Source of the DNA: DAIOEK01 sp963708715 | GTDB taxonomy: Bacteria; Chloroflexota; Anaerolineae; Anaerolineales; Anaerolineaceae | Reading direction: 5' to 3' | NCBI GenBank assembly: GCA_963708715.1 | Contig: CAVPSU010000001.1 | Coordinates: forward strand, 1,488,001 to 1,552,000 | Length of the DNA stretch: 64,000 nt | In this document: one piece after another, positions 54,838-62,835 of the stretch | Layout: every line of letters begins with the position of its first letter | Position numbering within the stretch: position 1 is the stretch's first letter | Notes under the pieces: generated by a model | The model's database searches: none | What the model was told of the DNA's origin: nothing | Seen by the model: only the letters and a program-made list of their open reading frames with translations | Translations under genes and position numbers: made by a program

Positions 54838-56616
54838 TCAGGGGGTGGGCGTGAGGGTGCTGATCGCCGGGGCTTTAGGCTTGAAGGTGGCGGTCATGGT
54901 GGCGCACTTGTTACCGCTGCAGGGGTTCAGGTAGGCGCGGGCTTCCTCCACCCAGGCGGGAGTCAAGACCGCTTCCGGCAATTTGATGAGGCGTTTGTAG
55001 GCATCGCGGGTGTTCTTATCCCAACCCGCCAGAATGGAAGATTTCGCCTGGAGGTAGACACAATCCGCACGTTGTTTGTCTTCGGTCGCCAGGTCTTCCG
55101 CCCGCAGGAATTGATTATAGGAATCACCATACCGTTTGAGCTGCATCAACGCCTGGGCGCGGTAGAAGACGGCTTCGTAATGGTTATCATCGATCTCGAG
55201 TGCCTTGGTCAGGTCTGCCAGGGAGGCGGAATAATTACCTAATTTCAGGTTGGTCACCCCGCGGATATAGTAGGCGTCGAAGCTGTGGGTATCCATCGCG
55301 ATCGATTTCTCAAGGTTTTCGATGGCTTTCGTCTCATCGCCAGCCACCCAGTACGCCTTTCCGACCAGTTCGTAGGCATTGGCGTCGTACGGCTGGTAGG
55401 TCAGATAAGTTTGCAAGGGCTCTATGGAACTGTCGAAATCACCGATGGCGATATAAGATGCGCCCAGAACAAGATAGGTGTCGAGCATGGTGATATCCAG
55501 CGCGTACGCCTTTTTGGCATTTTCGACTGCCAGGGCGGGCTCATCGTTGGCAAGGTAGACCTTTGCCAGTCCGAGATATGCCAGGGGGGAATCTGGATTC
55601 AATTCGCGGGCAGTGGTCAGATCATCCATCGCCTCGTCGTTCTGCCCGCGGGTGATGAGATAATCCGCCCGTTTGACGTACGCAAGATAAAAAGCCGGGT
55701 CGTACTCAATGGCTTTGGTCAGATCATCCAGCACATTGGTAGTAGGTTTGAGTTGGTGCAATACCTCGGCGTGAGCCAGGATGGCGGGTGAAAACTTCTT
55801 GTTCACCGCCAGCGCTTTTTCATAATATGCCAGCGCTTCATTCCAGTTGCCCGATTTTCGTTCAGCTTCCCCGAGGAAGTAATACAGGTCCACCGATTTC
55901 GGTTCGCTTTCGAGAACCTGTCCCATATACAGGCGGAAGGTCTCCCAATCGCCTTTTTCATAGGCTCTGACGGCGAGCTGGTATGCTTCGCTCGGGTGGG
56001 GCGTGTTCACATATAATGGCGTGGGTGTGTAGGTTTTCTCCAGCAGGGTCCAGAGCGGAGGAGCGCCTTTGGGCGTGGGTGAAGGTTTATACCCGATCGG
56101 GGTCAGGGTGGGAAGGTAGGTGGCAGACGCCTTTGGGGTCGGGCGGGAGATGGATATGGTTGGACCGGATTTGCTTTTGAGGGAAGTAATGAAATACACA
56201 CCACCGGCGATCACGGCGAGCACCACTACGGCAGCAACAATCACCACACCCGTCGAGCGTTTGCGGGGCGGTTCCTCGGGTTTGGGGGGCGGAGGCGGCG
56301 TCAACCTGCGAATGAGGTCGGCTTGCCAATCCACCCGTTTGGAGAAGGGATTCTCGCTGGCGTGCTTTTCGGAACGCGCCGCGCCGTAGTATACGAGTGC
56401 CCTACGGGCGGTCAGATTTTCCGGATCGTATTTGAGCGTTTCCTGAAGACAAAAGATCGCTTCCCGGGGCGTTTCGACGACGGTGCTCAGCCACAACCAG
56501 TAGCGATGGTTATGCGGATCCGCTTTGACCAGGCGTTTGAGGATCTCCAATGCTTTCGCGCGGTCATGCGTGCGGATGGCTGTTAACGCCTGTTCGAGGA
56601 GCGGGTCTTCGGGCAT
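54838..56616 (-). CDS. Membrane TPR protein with proline/threonine spacer
   Basis: 592 aa from ATG 56616. An N-terminal TPR-like part (1-95), Pro-rich linker (PPPPPKPEEPP), a single transmembrane helix (about 122-143), a Thr/Pro spacer (PTPKASATYLPTLTP), then about ten TPRs (205-545) such as SVDLYYFLGEAERKSGNWNEALAYYEKAL and a C-terminal TLTPTP. Topology suggests a cytoplasmic TPR and an extracytoplasmic TPR solenoid. The C-terminal domain has two cysteines (CSGNKC). It is divergent from the LysM lipoprotein gene with 60 bp between starts. Likely a scaffold at the cell surface. Confidence 0.8.
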   Translation of the reverse strand: MPEDPLLEQALTAIRTHDRAKALEILKRLVKADPHNHRYWLWLSTVVETPREAIFCLQETLKYDPENLTARRALVYYGAARSEKHASENPFSKRVDWQADLIRRLTPPPPPKPEEPPRKRSTGVVIVAAVVVLAVIAGGVYFITSLKSKSGPTISISRPTPKASATYLPTLTPIGYKPSPTPKGAPPLWTLLEKTYTPTPLYVNTPHPSEAYQLAVRAYEKGDWETFRLYMGQVLESEPKSVDLYYFLGEAERKSGNWNEALAYYEKALAVNKKFSPAILAHAEVLHQLKPTTNVLDDLTKAIEYDPAFYLAYVKRADYLITRGQNDEAMDDLTTARELNPDSPLAYLGLAKVYLANDEPALAVENAKKAYALDITMLDTYLVLGASYIAIGDFDSSIEPLQTYLTYQPYDANAYELVGKAYWVAGDETKAIENLEKSIAMDTHSFDAYYIRGVTNLKLGNYSASLADLTKALEIDDNHYEAVFYRAQALMQLKRYGDSYNQFLRAEDLATEDKQRADCVYLQAKSSILAGWDKNTRDAYKRLIKLPEAVLTPAWVEEARAYLNPCSGNKCATMTATFKPKAPAISTLTPTP

Positions 56617-56619
56617 ACG

Positions 56620-56676
56620 ATCAAGTCTAGCACAGGCAGAATATCGCCGCAAGAGCGCTCTGGTATAATTTTTTCT
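56620..56676. promoter_or_regulatory. Compact divergent promoter region, both sides leaderless
   Basis: Plus strand: extended -10 TGGTATAAT (box 56664-56669), seven bases, ATG 56677. Minus strand: TGCTAGACT with seven bases to ATG 56616. Neither start has a Shine-Dalgarno sequence. Both promoters must fit in 60 bp, so their -35 regions overlap. Confidence 0.6.
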
Positions 56677-57627
56677 ATGAACGCGCTTGAAGAAAAAGCA
56701 AGAGGATATCTGGGTCTGGTGATGCTGAGCATTGTCATGGTCGGGTGTGGTCCTGTGACGCCGATCACGATCACGCAGGCTACTCGGGCTGAGGTGACAT
56801 TGTCCACGTTACCAGTTTTGCCAACCAGAACGCCCAGTCCGGGAGGTGACGGCGGTATAGCTGTCATTATCGCGCCGACACCCACGCCTCTGATCTACAC
56901 GGTCAAAAAAGACGACCTGGGCTCTTATATCGCCCTACGGTATGGCGTTACCCTGGCGGCACTTCAGATGGCTAACCCGCAAGTCAATCTCAATTTTCTA
57001 AAGGAAGGCAGCACTCTGATCATTCCCGCTCCGGTAGAGGCACCCTCTCCAATTTTATTTACGCCCACGCCAGTGGCAGTCGGGGTCGGCAAAGTCCATT
57101 GCTATCCGACCGTTGAGCAGGATCTGTGGTGCCTGGTCAATGCGTCCAACAACCAGGGGAAGGATGTCTATTATCTGACCGGTGAGTTCCTGGTGGGGGA
57201 TGCTCAGAAAAGTTACGGTGTTCCTGTCGCCGGATTGGTTGACCGACTTCCGAACGGGAAAGAGATCCCGTTGATCGGTTTTATCAAAGGACCGGTGGGC
57301 TATCCATTCCGGGCAGAGTTTTCATTAAAAACATCCTTCGCCGCGGAGCAACCTCCGGTTGAGATCCTGGTGATCGAAAATCAATCTGTCGAGATCAACT
57401 CGGCGGGCGTGTGGATGAAAGTCAGCGGTGAGTTGGTGAATCCGGGCAGGTCGCTTGGTTATGCGTCGATCACCGCGGCAGGATACCAGGGAGATCTGCC
57501 CGGCGGTGTCCGCAAGATCGAATTTACAGATGGAATTCCTGAGGGTGGACGAATTCCTTTCACAATGAATGTGTATTCCACAGGTCCACGAATGGATCGG
57601 GTGGTTATCCTCGCTGAAGGGAAGTGA
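56677..57627 (+). CDS. LysM-domain lipoprotein
   Basis: 316 aa. Type II signal with lipobox IVMVGC (Cys at about 24), Thr/Pro linker (TPSPGGDGG, APTPTPL), one LysM domain (about 72-120: YTVKKDDLGSYIALRYGVTLAALQMANPQ, LIIPAP), then a beta-rich domain (145-316) with FLVGDAQKSYGVPVAGLVD and VWMKVSGELVNPG, FxLivE-type. LysM binds peptidoglycan or other GlcNAc polymers. Divergent from the TPR protein gene, hinting at a shared envelope role. Terminator follows. Confidence 0.85.
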   Translation: MNALEEKARGYLGLVMLSIVMVGCGPVTPITITQATRAEVTLSTLPVLPTRTPSPGGDGGIAVIIAPTPTPLIYTVKKDDLGSYIALRYGVTLAALQMANPQVNLNFLKEGSTLIIPAPVEAPSPILFTPTPVAVGVGKVHCYPTVEQDLWCLVNASNNQGKDVYYLTGEFLVGDAQKSYGVPVAGLVDRLPNGKEIPLIGFIKGPVGYPFRAEFSLKTSFAAEQPPVEILVIENQSVEINSAGVWMKVSGELVNPGRSLGYASITAAGYQGDLPGGVRKIEFTDGIPEGGRIPFTMNVYSTGPRMDRVVILAEGK

Positions 57628-57636
57628 GGTTCCATC

Positions 57637-57674
57637 CCGGCGCTTTTCTCTCTCGAAAGGAGACGCCGGTTTTT
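57637..57674 (+). terminator. Terminator of the LysM gene
   Basis: CCGGCG/CGCCGG outer stem with an inner CTTTTC/GAAAGG stem, then TTTTT. Confidence 0.75.
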
Positions 57675-57682
57675 GGAACGAA

Positions 57683-57770
57683 GATCCCTCCGGCGGACGT
57701 AAGCCGCCGCATCCCTTAGAAGGGGTGATCCCTCCGGCGAACTATGTCCGCCACCTCCTTTAGGAAGGGA
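57683..57770. repeat. 44-bp tandem repeat, two copies
   Basis: GATCCCTCCGGCG begins at 57683 and again at 57727; each unit also has CCGCC and a CCTTTAGAAGGGG-like hairpin. The copies differ at about eight sites. Non-coding and GC-rich; similar dispersed repeats are common in this phylum. Confidence 0.7.
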
Positions 57771-57853
57771 AGACGGGGGTCTGCAATAGATATGATTCGG
57801 TGACCGACTGTCTATAATGAATGGAGACAGTTTTTTTAGTTAAGGAGGGTATG

Positions 57854-58675
57854 ATGGGTTCATTTAATCAAAATGTGTTAACAAGCAAGATCATTGGCTG
57901 GATCTTGATCATCACCGCGGTATTCGGTTGGCTGGTCAGTATCGCCGGTGCAGTGGTGCTCTGGTCTGTGAAGCCTGCCGTCAACTCAACGGTAAACACC
58001 CTGCTATCCACCGGGTTGGATACACTCAATGCCACCAGCGATATGCTGGGAGTGGCCCAATCGACTTTGGAAGCGGCCGGCAAGAATCTCACTCTGGTGA
58101 GCGATATTACCGGGCAGGTTGGAACCGCCCTTGATAAGACCACCCCATTATTTGAAAGCATGTCCAAAATTATCGGTGGGGACCTGGTGAATACGGTCAG
58201 CAAGGTCCAGGAATCGTTGCGTTCGCTGCAGGCGACAGCGAAAGTCATCGATAGCACCCTGACCCTGGTTTCGAGCATTCCATTTATAAGCAGCGAACCC
58301 TATCAGCCCGAGGTCCCGTTGGATCAATCGGTGGGTAACATTTCAACCGGAATGAAAGACCTTCCCACCAGCCTGGAAGATCTGAAGGTGTCCATGACCG
58401 CGGCCAGCGACAGCATCACGACTCTCCCGGAAGCGGTACATAAATTGTCTGCCGAAATAGATAAGATCAATGCAAGTGTATCCTCAGCCCGGGACGTGAT
58501 GACCAAGTACCAAACGATCGTTGGTCGGATGATCACTCAACTGACATTTGTGCAAAAGTCGCTCCCAATCACATTGACCCTGGTCTGGCTGGCGATGACG
58601 ATGGTGTTTGTCTGGATGGCATGCGCGCAACTGGGCTTGTACACCCAGGGATTGGAACGATTACATCGGGAATGA
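57854..58675 (+). CDS. Two-helix membrane protein with coiled-coil periplasmic part
   Basis: 273 aa. ATG 57854 has AAGGAGGG five bases before; ATG 57851 is an alternative. One transmembrane helix near the N-terminus (about 13-35), a long Ser/Thr/Val-rich helical region (40-235) with heptad-like repeats (DTLNATSDMLGVAQSTLEAAG, EIDKINASVSSARDVMTK), and a second transmembrane helix (about 247-266). Resembles the cytoplasm-free, MCP-like coiled-coil proteins but has no recognised signalling motif. Function unknown. Confidence 0.65.
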   Translation: MGSFNQNVLTSKIIGWILIITAVFGWLVSIAGAVVLWSVKPAVNSTVNTLLSTGLDTLNATSDMLGVAQSTLEAAGKNLTLVSDITGQVGTALDKTTPLFESMSKIIGGDLVNTVSKVQESLRSLQATAKVIDSTLTLVSSIPFISSEPYQPEVPLDQSVGNISTGMKDLPTSLEDLKVSMTAASDSITTLPEAVHKLSAEIDKINASVSSARDVMTKYQTIVGRMITQLTFVQKSLPITLTLVWLAMTMVFVWMACAQLGLYTQGLERLHRE

Positions 58676-58693
58676 ATATGTTTATTTGAAGAA

Positions 58694-58733
58694 AGTAGTA
58701 GGGTGAGGTCGTTCACGACCTCACCCTACTACT
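58694..58733. repeat. Solo 40-nt perfect palindrome with REP-type edge
   Basis: Two 19-bp arms exactly complementary around TC. The arm starts AGTAGTAGGGTGAGG, so it has the GTAGGGTG edge of the RAYT-linked elements but a different arm (GAGGTCGT). No RAYT is within 28 kb in this window. Confidence 0.85.
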
Positions 58734-58781
58734 CTTGAGAAAAGGAGCATCATTTGTACCCTTTCACACACAGATTAATAT

Positions 58782-58815
58782 AGAAGAGACAGGTCGCATT
58801 GACCTGTCCCTTCTG
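58782..58815 (-). terminator. Terminator of the sulfur operon
   Basis: GACAGGTC-GCATT-GACCTGTC (8-bp stem) with outer AGAAG/CTTCT pairing, 24 bp after the DsrE-like gene on the minus strand. Confidence 0.75.
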
Positions 58816-58838
58816 TAAAGAACAATTGAATGAGCTGA

Positions 58839-59336
58839 TCAGATAAAGAGGACCTGTGCGCCCTCGGAGATCTCAAGAAATTCCATCGCTCCCAGCACGG
58901 AACAGCCGTCCACCAGGTCATTGACAGTCAATTTCATCATATCCATCGACATTTTACAGCCATACATATTTGCACCTGAGTCGAGCAGCAATTGGACGAA
59001 CTCACCGACGGGTGGGAAGTCTAGTTTGGCGATCTCGTTACGCATCATCCAGGAAGCAGCCGCGGACATGCCCGGGATAGCTCCCATCCAGGTGGGAATG
59101 TGGAACGACGGATGCATTGACGGATTTCCGACCGTTGCTACGGATAAGCCGTTCATTTTCTTCTTGGTAATGATATCCAATCCCCAGAAGGTATAAAAGA
59201 TATGGGTTTCAATACCGCTCATCCGGGCAGCATTGCCAAGGATCAGGGGCGGATACGCCATATCCAGGGCGCCTTTGGAGGCAATAATGGAAAGCTTGCG
59301 GATATCTTTCTTGATTACATTAACATCGGGTGTCAT
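58839..59336 (-). CDS. DsrE-family (DrsE_2) sulfur-carrier-like protein
   Basis: 165 aa of the DsrE/DsrF-like family: LSIIASKGALDMAYPPLILGNAARMSGIETHIFYTFWGLDII and DSGANMYGCKMSMDMM, with the single redox-active Cys (about 125) that carries sulfane sulfur in such proteins. The Pro/Gly/Met-rich segment (PSFHIPTWMGAIPGMSAAAS) is typical of the DrsE_2 branch. Last gene of the operon HTH-PocR, SQR, DsrC-like, DsrE-like; terminator downstream. Likely takes sulfur from SQR or the DsrC protein. Confidence 0.87.
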   Translation of the reverse strand: MTPDVNVIKKDIRKLSIIASKGALDMAYPPLILGNAARMSGIETHIFYTFWGLDIITKKKMNGLSVATVGNPSMHPSFHIPTWMGAIPGMSAAASWMMRNEIAKLDFPPVGEFVQLLLDSGANMYGCKMSMDMMKLTVNDLVDGCSVLGAMEFLEISEGAQVLFI

Positions 59337-59362
59337 TGTATGTTCCTTTCAGATTTGATTGT

Positions 59363-59671
59363 CTAGATGCAACCGGTGGGTTTCTTCAATCCGGCTACTT
59401 TGGCTGCCAGCTTGCCGGGTCCAGCCGGGAAGAGCTGGTAGAGTTCCTTAGTGCCGACATCCGTGTTTTTGGTGATGGCGCGCAGACTGGGCGATTCACC
59501 CTTGGCTTTCCATTCAGCGCGGGCGTAATTGATCACAACCCAGTGTCGGGGAGTGAGTTCAATACCTTCTTTTTCGGCAAGTGCCTTGCCGATCTCCTCG
59601 GTCCAGGCATTGCCATCCACCATATACCCATCGGCGTCGAAAGCGAGATTCGTAAGCAGTTCTTGAGACAT
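59363..59671 (-). CDS. TusE/DsrC-family sulfur-relay protein
   Basis: 102 aa. ELTPRHWVVINYARAEWKA and the C-terminal arm GLKKPTGCI fix the family; the penultimate Cys carries the sulfur. True DsrC has a second Cys about ten residues earlier in the arm; here that position is alanine (KLAAKVAG), as in TusE, so it cannot form the intramolecular trisulfide of dissimilatory sulfite reduction. No dsrAB are in the window. AAGGAGAAAACA precedes the ATG. Probably moves sulfur between SQR and the DsrE-like protein. Confidence 0.9.
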   Translation of the reverse strand: MSQELLTNLAFDADGYMVDGNAWTEEIGKALAEKEGIELTPRHWVVINYARAEWKAKGESPSLRAITKNTDVGTKELYQLFPAGPGKLAAKVAGLKKPTGCI

Positions 59672-59701
59672 TGTTTTCTCCTTGAAAATAAGTCAAATGG
59701 T

Positions 59702-60934
59702 TTACATTTCTTTGCCAGCCATACTGAAGTGGCTGGGCAGCGGAACTTCGATGCCGCGCAGCATCAGATTCCAATACATTTCTTTGAAAGCCAGTTTGCC
59801 CCAGTGGTTGATGGTCGATTCGCGCAGTAACGAGAATGGTCCAATGCCACCAATAGGATACTTACCCGGCAATGGTTCCTGGTCGTAGCTGAAATCAATG
59901 AGGATGGCTTTCTTGTGACCGGTTTCAATATAGCAGAGAGAATGACCATCGAATTCAGCGGGCATGCTTTTGCCCTGAATGGTGGCAAGGATATTCTTAA
60001 AGACCGATTCCATTTGGAAATGGATCACAGCCCCAGCTTTGGAAGCTGGGATATTTGCCGCATCCCCCATGACGAAGATGTTTTTCCATCCCTTTGATTG
60101 AAGAGTGGCTTTATCAGTTGGAACATAATTTAATTCGTCACCCATACCGGACCGACCGATAATTTCTGCGCCCATGTTGGTCGGAATGGTAACAAGCAGA
60201 TCATAGCCAATCTCGCGATCATCATAGGAACGGATGACATTTTTACTGGCATCCACTTCTCCGATTGCAAAGTCCGGCTCCAGGAGGATATTTTTCCGCT
60301 GGAGCATATCGCCCAGAGCGGCAGACGCTTTTGGTTTGGTGAACGCGCCGGAGAGCGGTGTGGCGTAGATCAGGTCAACTTTGTTTCTGATTCCTCGTTT
60401 GATCAGGTAGTCGTCAGCCAGGAAAAGAAACTCCAGCGGGGCGACCGGGCATTTGATCGGATTTTCGACAACATTGACAACCATCCGCCCACCCTGCCAG
60501 GTTTGCAGGAATTTATGCATTTCCAGTCCACCCTGATAGGTGTAGAAATCGAAGATATTTTTACGCCATCCGCCTCCATCGAGAAGACCATCCGTCTCTT
60601 CCGGATGAATGTCCGCGCCGGTTGCGATCACCATATAGTCGTAGTGAATCACTTCCCCGGTGGTCAGTTCGACCTGATTCTGGTCTGGCTGGATGAGATC
60701 AATATCAGAGATAATGAAGCGAATATTGGATGGTATGTACTTTTGCTTGGGCTGGATCACGTCATTCTCAGTGTAATAGCCGAAAGGGATAAACAGGAAT
60801 CCAGGTTGATAGTAGTGCTTCGGATCCCGATCAACCAGTATGACCTGCCATTCACGCGGATCCAGCGCAGCTACCAGCTTACGGGAAATCATGGTACCGG
60901 CTGTGCCCGCGCCAAGGACTAGAAACGTCTTCAT
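59702..60934 (-). CDS. Sulfide:quinone oxidoreductase-like flavoprotein
   Basis: 410 aa. FAD loop VLGAGTAGTMISRKLVAAL, YYQPGFLFIPFGYY, YDYMVIATGAD, ENPIKCPVAPLEFLF (catalytic Cys, about 161), VMGDAANIPASKAGAVIHFQ (FAD), and SLCYIETGHKKAILIDFSYD (second Cys, about 342), then an amphipathic C-terminal helix (WYWNLMLRG-like) for membrane contact. The two Cys pair is that of SQR, which oxidises sulfide to polysulfide and reduces quinone. AAGGAGAATAT before ATG, 9 nt after the regulator gene. The subtype is uncertain. Confidence 0.88.
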   Translation of the reverse strand: MKTFLVLGAGTAGTMISRKLVAALDPREWQVILVDRDPKHYYQPGFLFIPFGYYTENDVIQPKQKYIPSNIRFIISDIDLIQPDQNQVELTTGEVIHYDYMVIATGADIHPEETDGLLDGGGWRKNIFDFYTYQGGLEMHKFLQTWQGGRMVVNVVENPIKCPVAPLEFLFLADDYLIKRGIRNKVDLIYATPLSGAFTKPKASAALGDMLQRKNILLEPDFAIGEVDASKNVIRSYDDREIGYDLLVTIPTNMGAEIIGRSGMGDELNYVPTDKATLQSKGWKNIFVMGDAANIPASKAGAVIHFQMESVFKNILATIQGKSMPAEFDGHSLCYIETGHKKAILIDFSYDQEPLPGKYPIGGIGPFSLLRESTINHWGKLAFKEMYWNLMLRGIEVPLPSHFSMAGKEM

Positions 60935-60943
60935 ATATTCTCC

Positions 60944-61696
60944 TTACGAGATTTGAGTGAGATCAGCGATTTTTTGCAACCGCTGGATAAAACCGGTTCT
61001 TTCATTTAAGATGCTTTGAATTGCCTGGCTGGCAGCTCTAGGCCAGGATTCGATCTGGATCCGGCGCTCGGCGGGAATGACTGGGATGGTCTGGATTGCT
61101 TCCTGTAATTGTGCGAGATCTACCCGGTAGAGCGAAGAGAGACGGGTGATCCGTTCCGTCTCTTCATACCGGTCTGGTTTTTGCCAATAAAATGGACCAG
61201 CGATAAACGCGCCGACCTGCTCATGCTGGGACTGGATCGGGGAGGCTACATAGGAAAAACCACAGTGGTCTTGTAACATGGCGGATCGTTCAGTGGCAAT
61301 GCTGGCGAAGGTTTGCCAGTCTGCTTTGAAAGCACTGAAGGACGCGTTGTTGCTCAAGATTATGTGCTGAAATGTGGTGGGATGGCTGATCTCGGTCAAT
61401 GGATCTCCGTCCATATCCACAACCAGCGCTGATAATTGGCTAATCTCGGCAAATAGATTTTGGATGGTTTGAACACAGTGGGTGGGGAAACCGTTATCCG
61501 GCATAACTTGAGCGGGTAGCGGTTGAGAGTCAGATAGATCGCCGGTGAGCAGTCGTTCAACTTCGGGGGCAGGGAAACGCCACTGTTGTCCGATCTTGAT
61601 CCCTTTTAAACGGCCATCCTGCAGCATCCGGTATATAGTGATCCGGTCTACTTTGAGGATTTCTTGAACTTGTCGAACGGTATAGATAGTTTCCAT
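60944..61696 (-). CDS. Excisionase-type HTH regulator with PocR sensor domain
   Basis: 250 aa. N-terminal MerR/excisionase-like HTH (1-52): IYTVRQVQEILKVDRITIYRML, GIKIGQQWRFP. C-terminal PocR-like sensor (about 75-235): LFAEISQLSALVVDMDGDPLTE, DHCGFSYVASPI, GAFIAGPFYW; Cys at about 145 and 75 are in this part. PocR domains sense small molecules in other regulators. It is the first gene of the sulfur operon, directly behind four phased repeats, so autoregulation is likely. What it senses in a sulfur operon is unknown. Confidence 0.85.
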   Translation of the reverse strand: METIYTVRQVQEILKVDRITIYRMLQDGRLKGIKIGQQWRFPAPEVERLLTGDLSDSQPLPAQVMPDNGFPTHCVQTIQNLFAEISQLSALVVDMDGDPLTEISHPTTFQHIILSNNASFSAFKADWQTFASIATERSAMLQDHCGFSYVASPIQSQHEQVGAFIAGPFYWQKPDRYEETERITRLSSLYRVDLAQLQEAIQTIPVIPAERRIQIESWPRAASQAIQSILNERTGFIQRLQKIADLTQIS

Positions 61697-61698
61697 AG

Positions 61699-61738
61699 GA
61701 TGTTATAAGATGTTATAGCATATTATCATATGTTATCA
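61699..61738. promoter_or_regulatory. Four 10-bp direct repeats at the regulator start
   Basis: GATGTTATAA, GATGTTATAG, CATATTATCA, TATGTTATCA at 61699, 61709, 61719 and 61729: strict 10-bp register, consensus ATRTTAT. They lie on one face of the helix. On the minus strand they overlap TATAAC/TATGAT -10-like boxes and end two bases before the ATG. Candidate operator for the HTH protein they precede. Confidence 0.75.
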
Positions 61739-62030
61739 TAGTGGATGGTGAGGATAGAATCAAGTGACAAATGTCATATCGTTTGAAGGATGGAAAATGA
61801 TCAGAATGGGGAGATATTTCAGCTATGGAAGATTGACGCGAATAGTGCAGAAGGTATCATCCAACCCATGATCTCCATGATCCGCTCCACCATGTATATT
61901 AATTGGATTCTTCTTCACACCCCTCAAGGCTGGTGAATGGAGTCAGATGGTGAGACGAACCAAACATGTGCAAGCAGACAAAATCCCCGGCTGACCAGGG
62001 ATTTTTTATCCCATCAATGGAGAAAGATGT

Positions 62031-62450
62031 ATGAAAACCGTTTCAACCACACCACTTCCTCATCCCACCTATCGAAGTCGCAAGCAATTCGCTACCGGAT
62101 TGGGGATCCTCATGGCTACCCTCGGTTTGGGTAATATTTGGAAATTCCCTTATCTGACCGGCAGTAACGGCGGCGCTGTCGAATAATCTGCTTGCAACTG
62201 TTATAGTATTCGGATTGACCTTCTTTGACCTGTATGATTTTGGCTCATCCAACATTTCGCTATCCGTGGGGGATTATTCCTGGTGATATTTGCTGGTTGG
62301 GTTTGGGAATTGAGTAGGTTTCAAACGGAATTATCTAACAAGGGCGTCCTGTCCAATACACAAGAAACCAGGGTATTGTTTTATATCCTTCGATTTATTA
62401 CCCCTCCGCTGGTACTGGTAGTTCTATTAAGTGGGTTAAAGATATTTTGA
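62031..62450 (+). pseudogene. Neurotransmitter:sodium symporter (NSS) with internal deletion
   Basis: The 5' part (ATG 62031) encodes MKTVSTTPLPHPTYRSRKQF and LGLGNIWKFPYLTGSNGG, the first helix and sodium-site signature of NSS transporters, then a stop at 62183-62185. From about 62186 unrelated-frame pieces of the C-terminus follow: LLATVIVFGLTFF, FAGWVWELSRFQTEL, LRFITPPLVLVVLLSGL. About 350 residues are missing. A small hairpin (AAATCCC/GGGATTT, 61980-62007) precedes the start. The 290 bp before it hold no gene. Confidence 0.75.
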
Positions 62451-62481
62451 TCCTTTCGAAACTATATGGTGTTACAGGATC

Positions 62482-62509
62482 AAACAGCCGCCAGCAATGG
62501 TGGCTGTTT
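62482..62509 (+). terminator. Terminator after the NSS remnant
   Basis: AAACAGCC.CC and GG.GGCTGTTT arms with one mismatch, then TAATG; opposite the stop of the winged-helix gene. Confidence 0.65.
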
Positions 62510-62529
62510 AATGTCTGAATGACAATTGA

Positions 62530-62835
62530 TCAGGAATTCCCCAACATTTTCCTGAGATGTGTCCGGTAATCATTCAAAGCCTGCCGCCCTTTCGTTGTCA
62601 GCTCTACCAAAGTGAGGGGAAGTTTACCCCGGTAGGTTTTTTCAATCCGGATGTATTCCGCTTCTTCCAGCCTCGACAGATGGGCTGATAGATTGCCCCG
62701 GGTGAGATTTGCTTCACGCTGCAGGTAGAGAAAATCCGCTTTCTCCACAGATCCAAGTATGGTCAGGATGACCAGACGGGCAGGCTCGTGCACCAGCCGA
62801 TCCACATCAGACCAGTTCAGAGAAGGCGTCGTCAT
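62530..62835 (-). CDS. Winged-helix transcriptional regulator (HTH_34-type)
   Basis: 101 aa. VHEPARLVILTILGSVEKADFLYLQREANLTRGNLSAHLSRLEEAEYI plus the wing KTYRGKLPLTLVELTTKGRQAL. Small stand-alone winged helix without a sensor domain, usually a repressor encoded with a membrane protein. It overlaps the 3' end of the preceding membrane-protein gene by 4 nt and is thus co-transcribed with it. Confidence 0.88.
   Translation of the reverse strand: MTTPSLNWSDVDRLVHEPARLVILTILGSVEKADFLYLQREANLTRGNLSAHLSRLEEAEYIRIEKTYRGKLPLTLVELTTKGRQALNDYRTHLRKMLGNS

Noticed and set aside
61937..62030. Riboswitch or T-box leader for the NSS remnant
   Set aside because: Only a 7-bp hairpin is present; no T-box bulge sequence or specifier stem could be identified.
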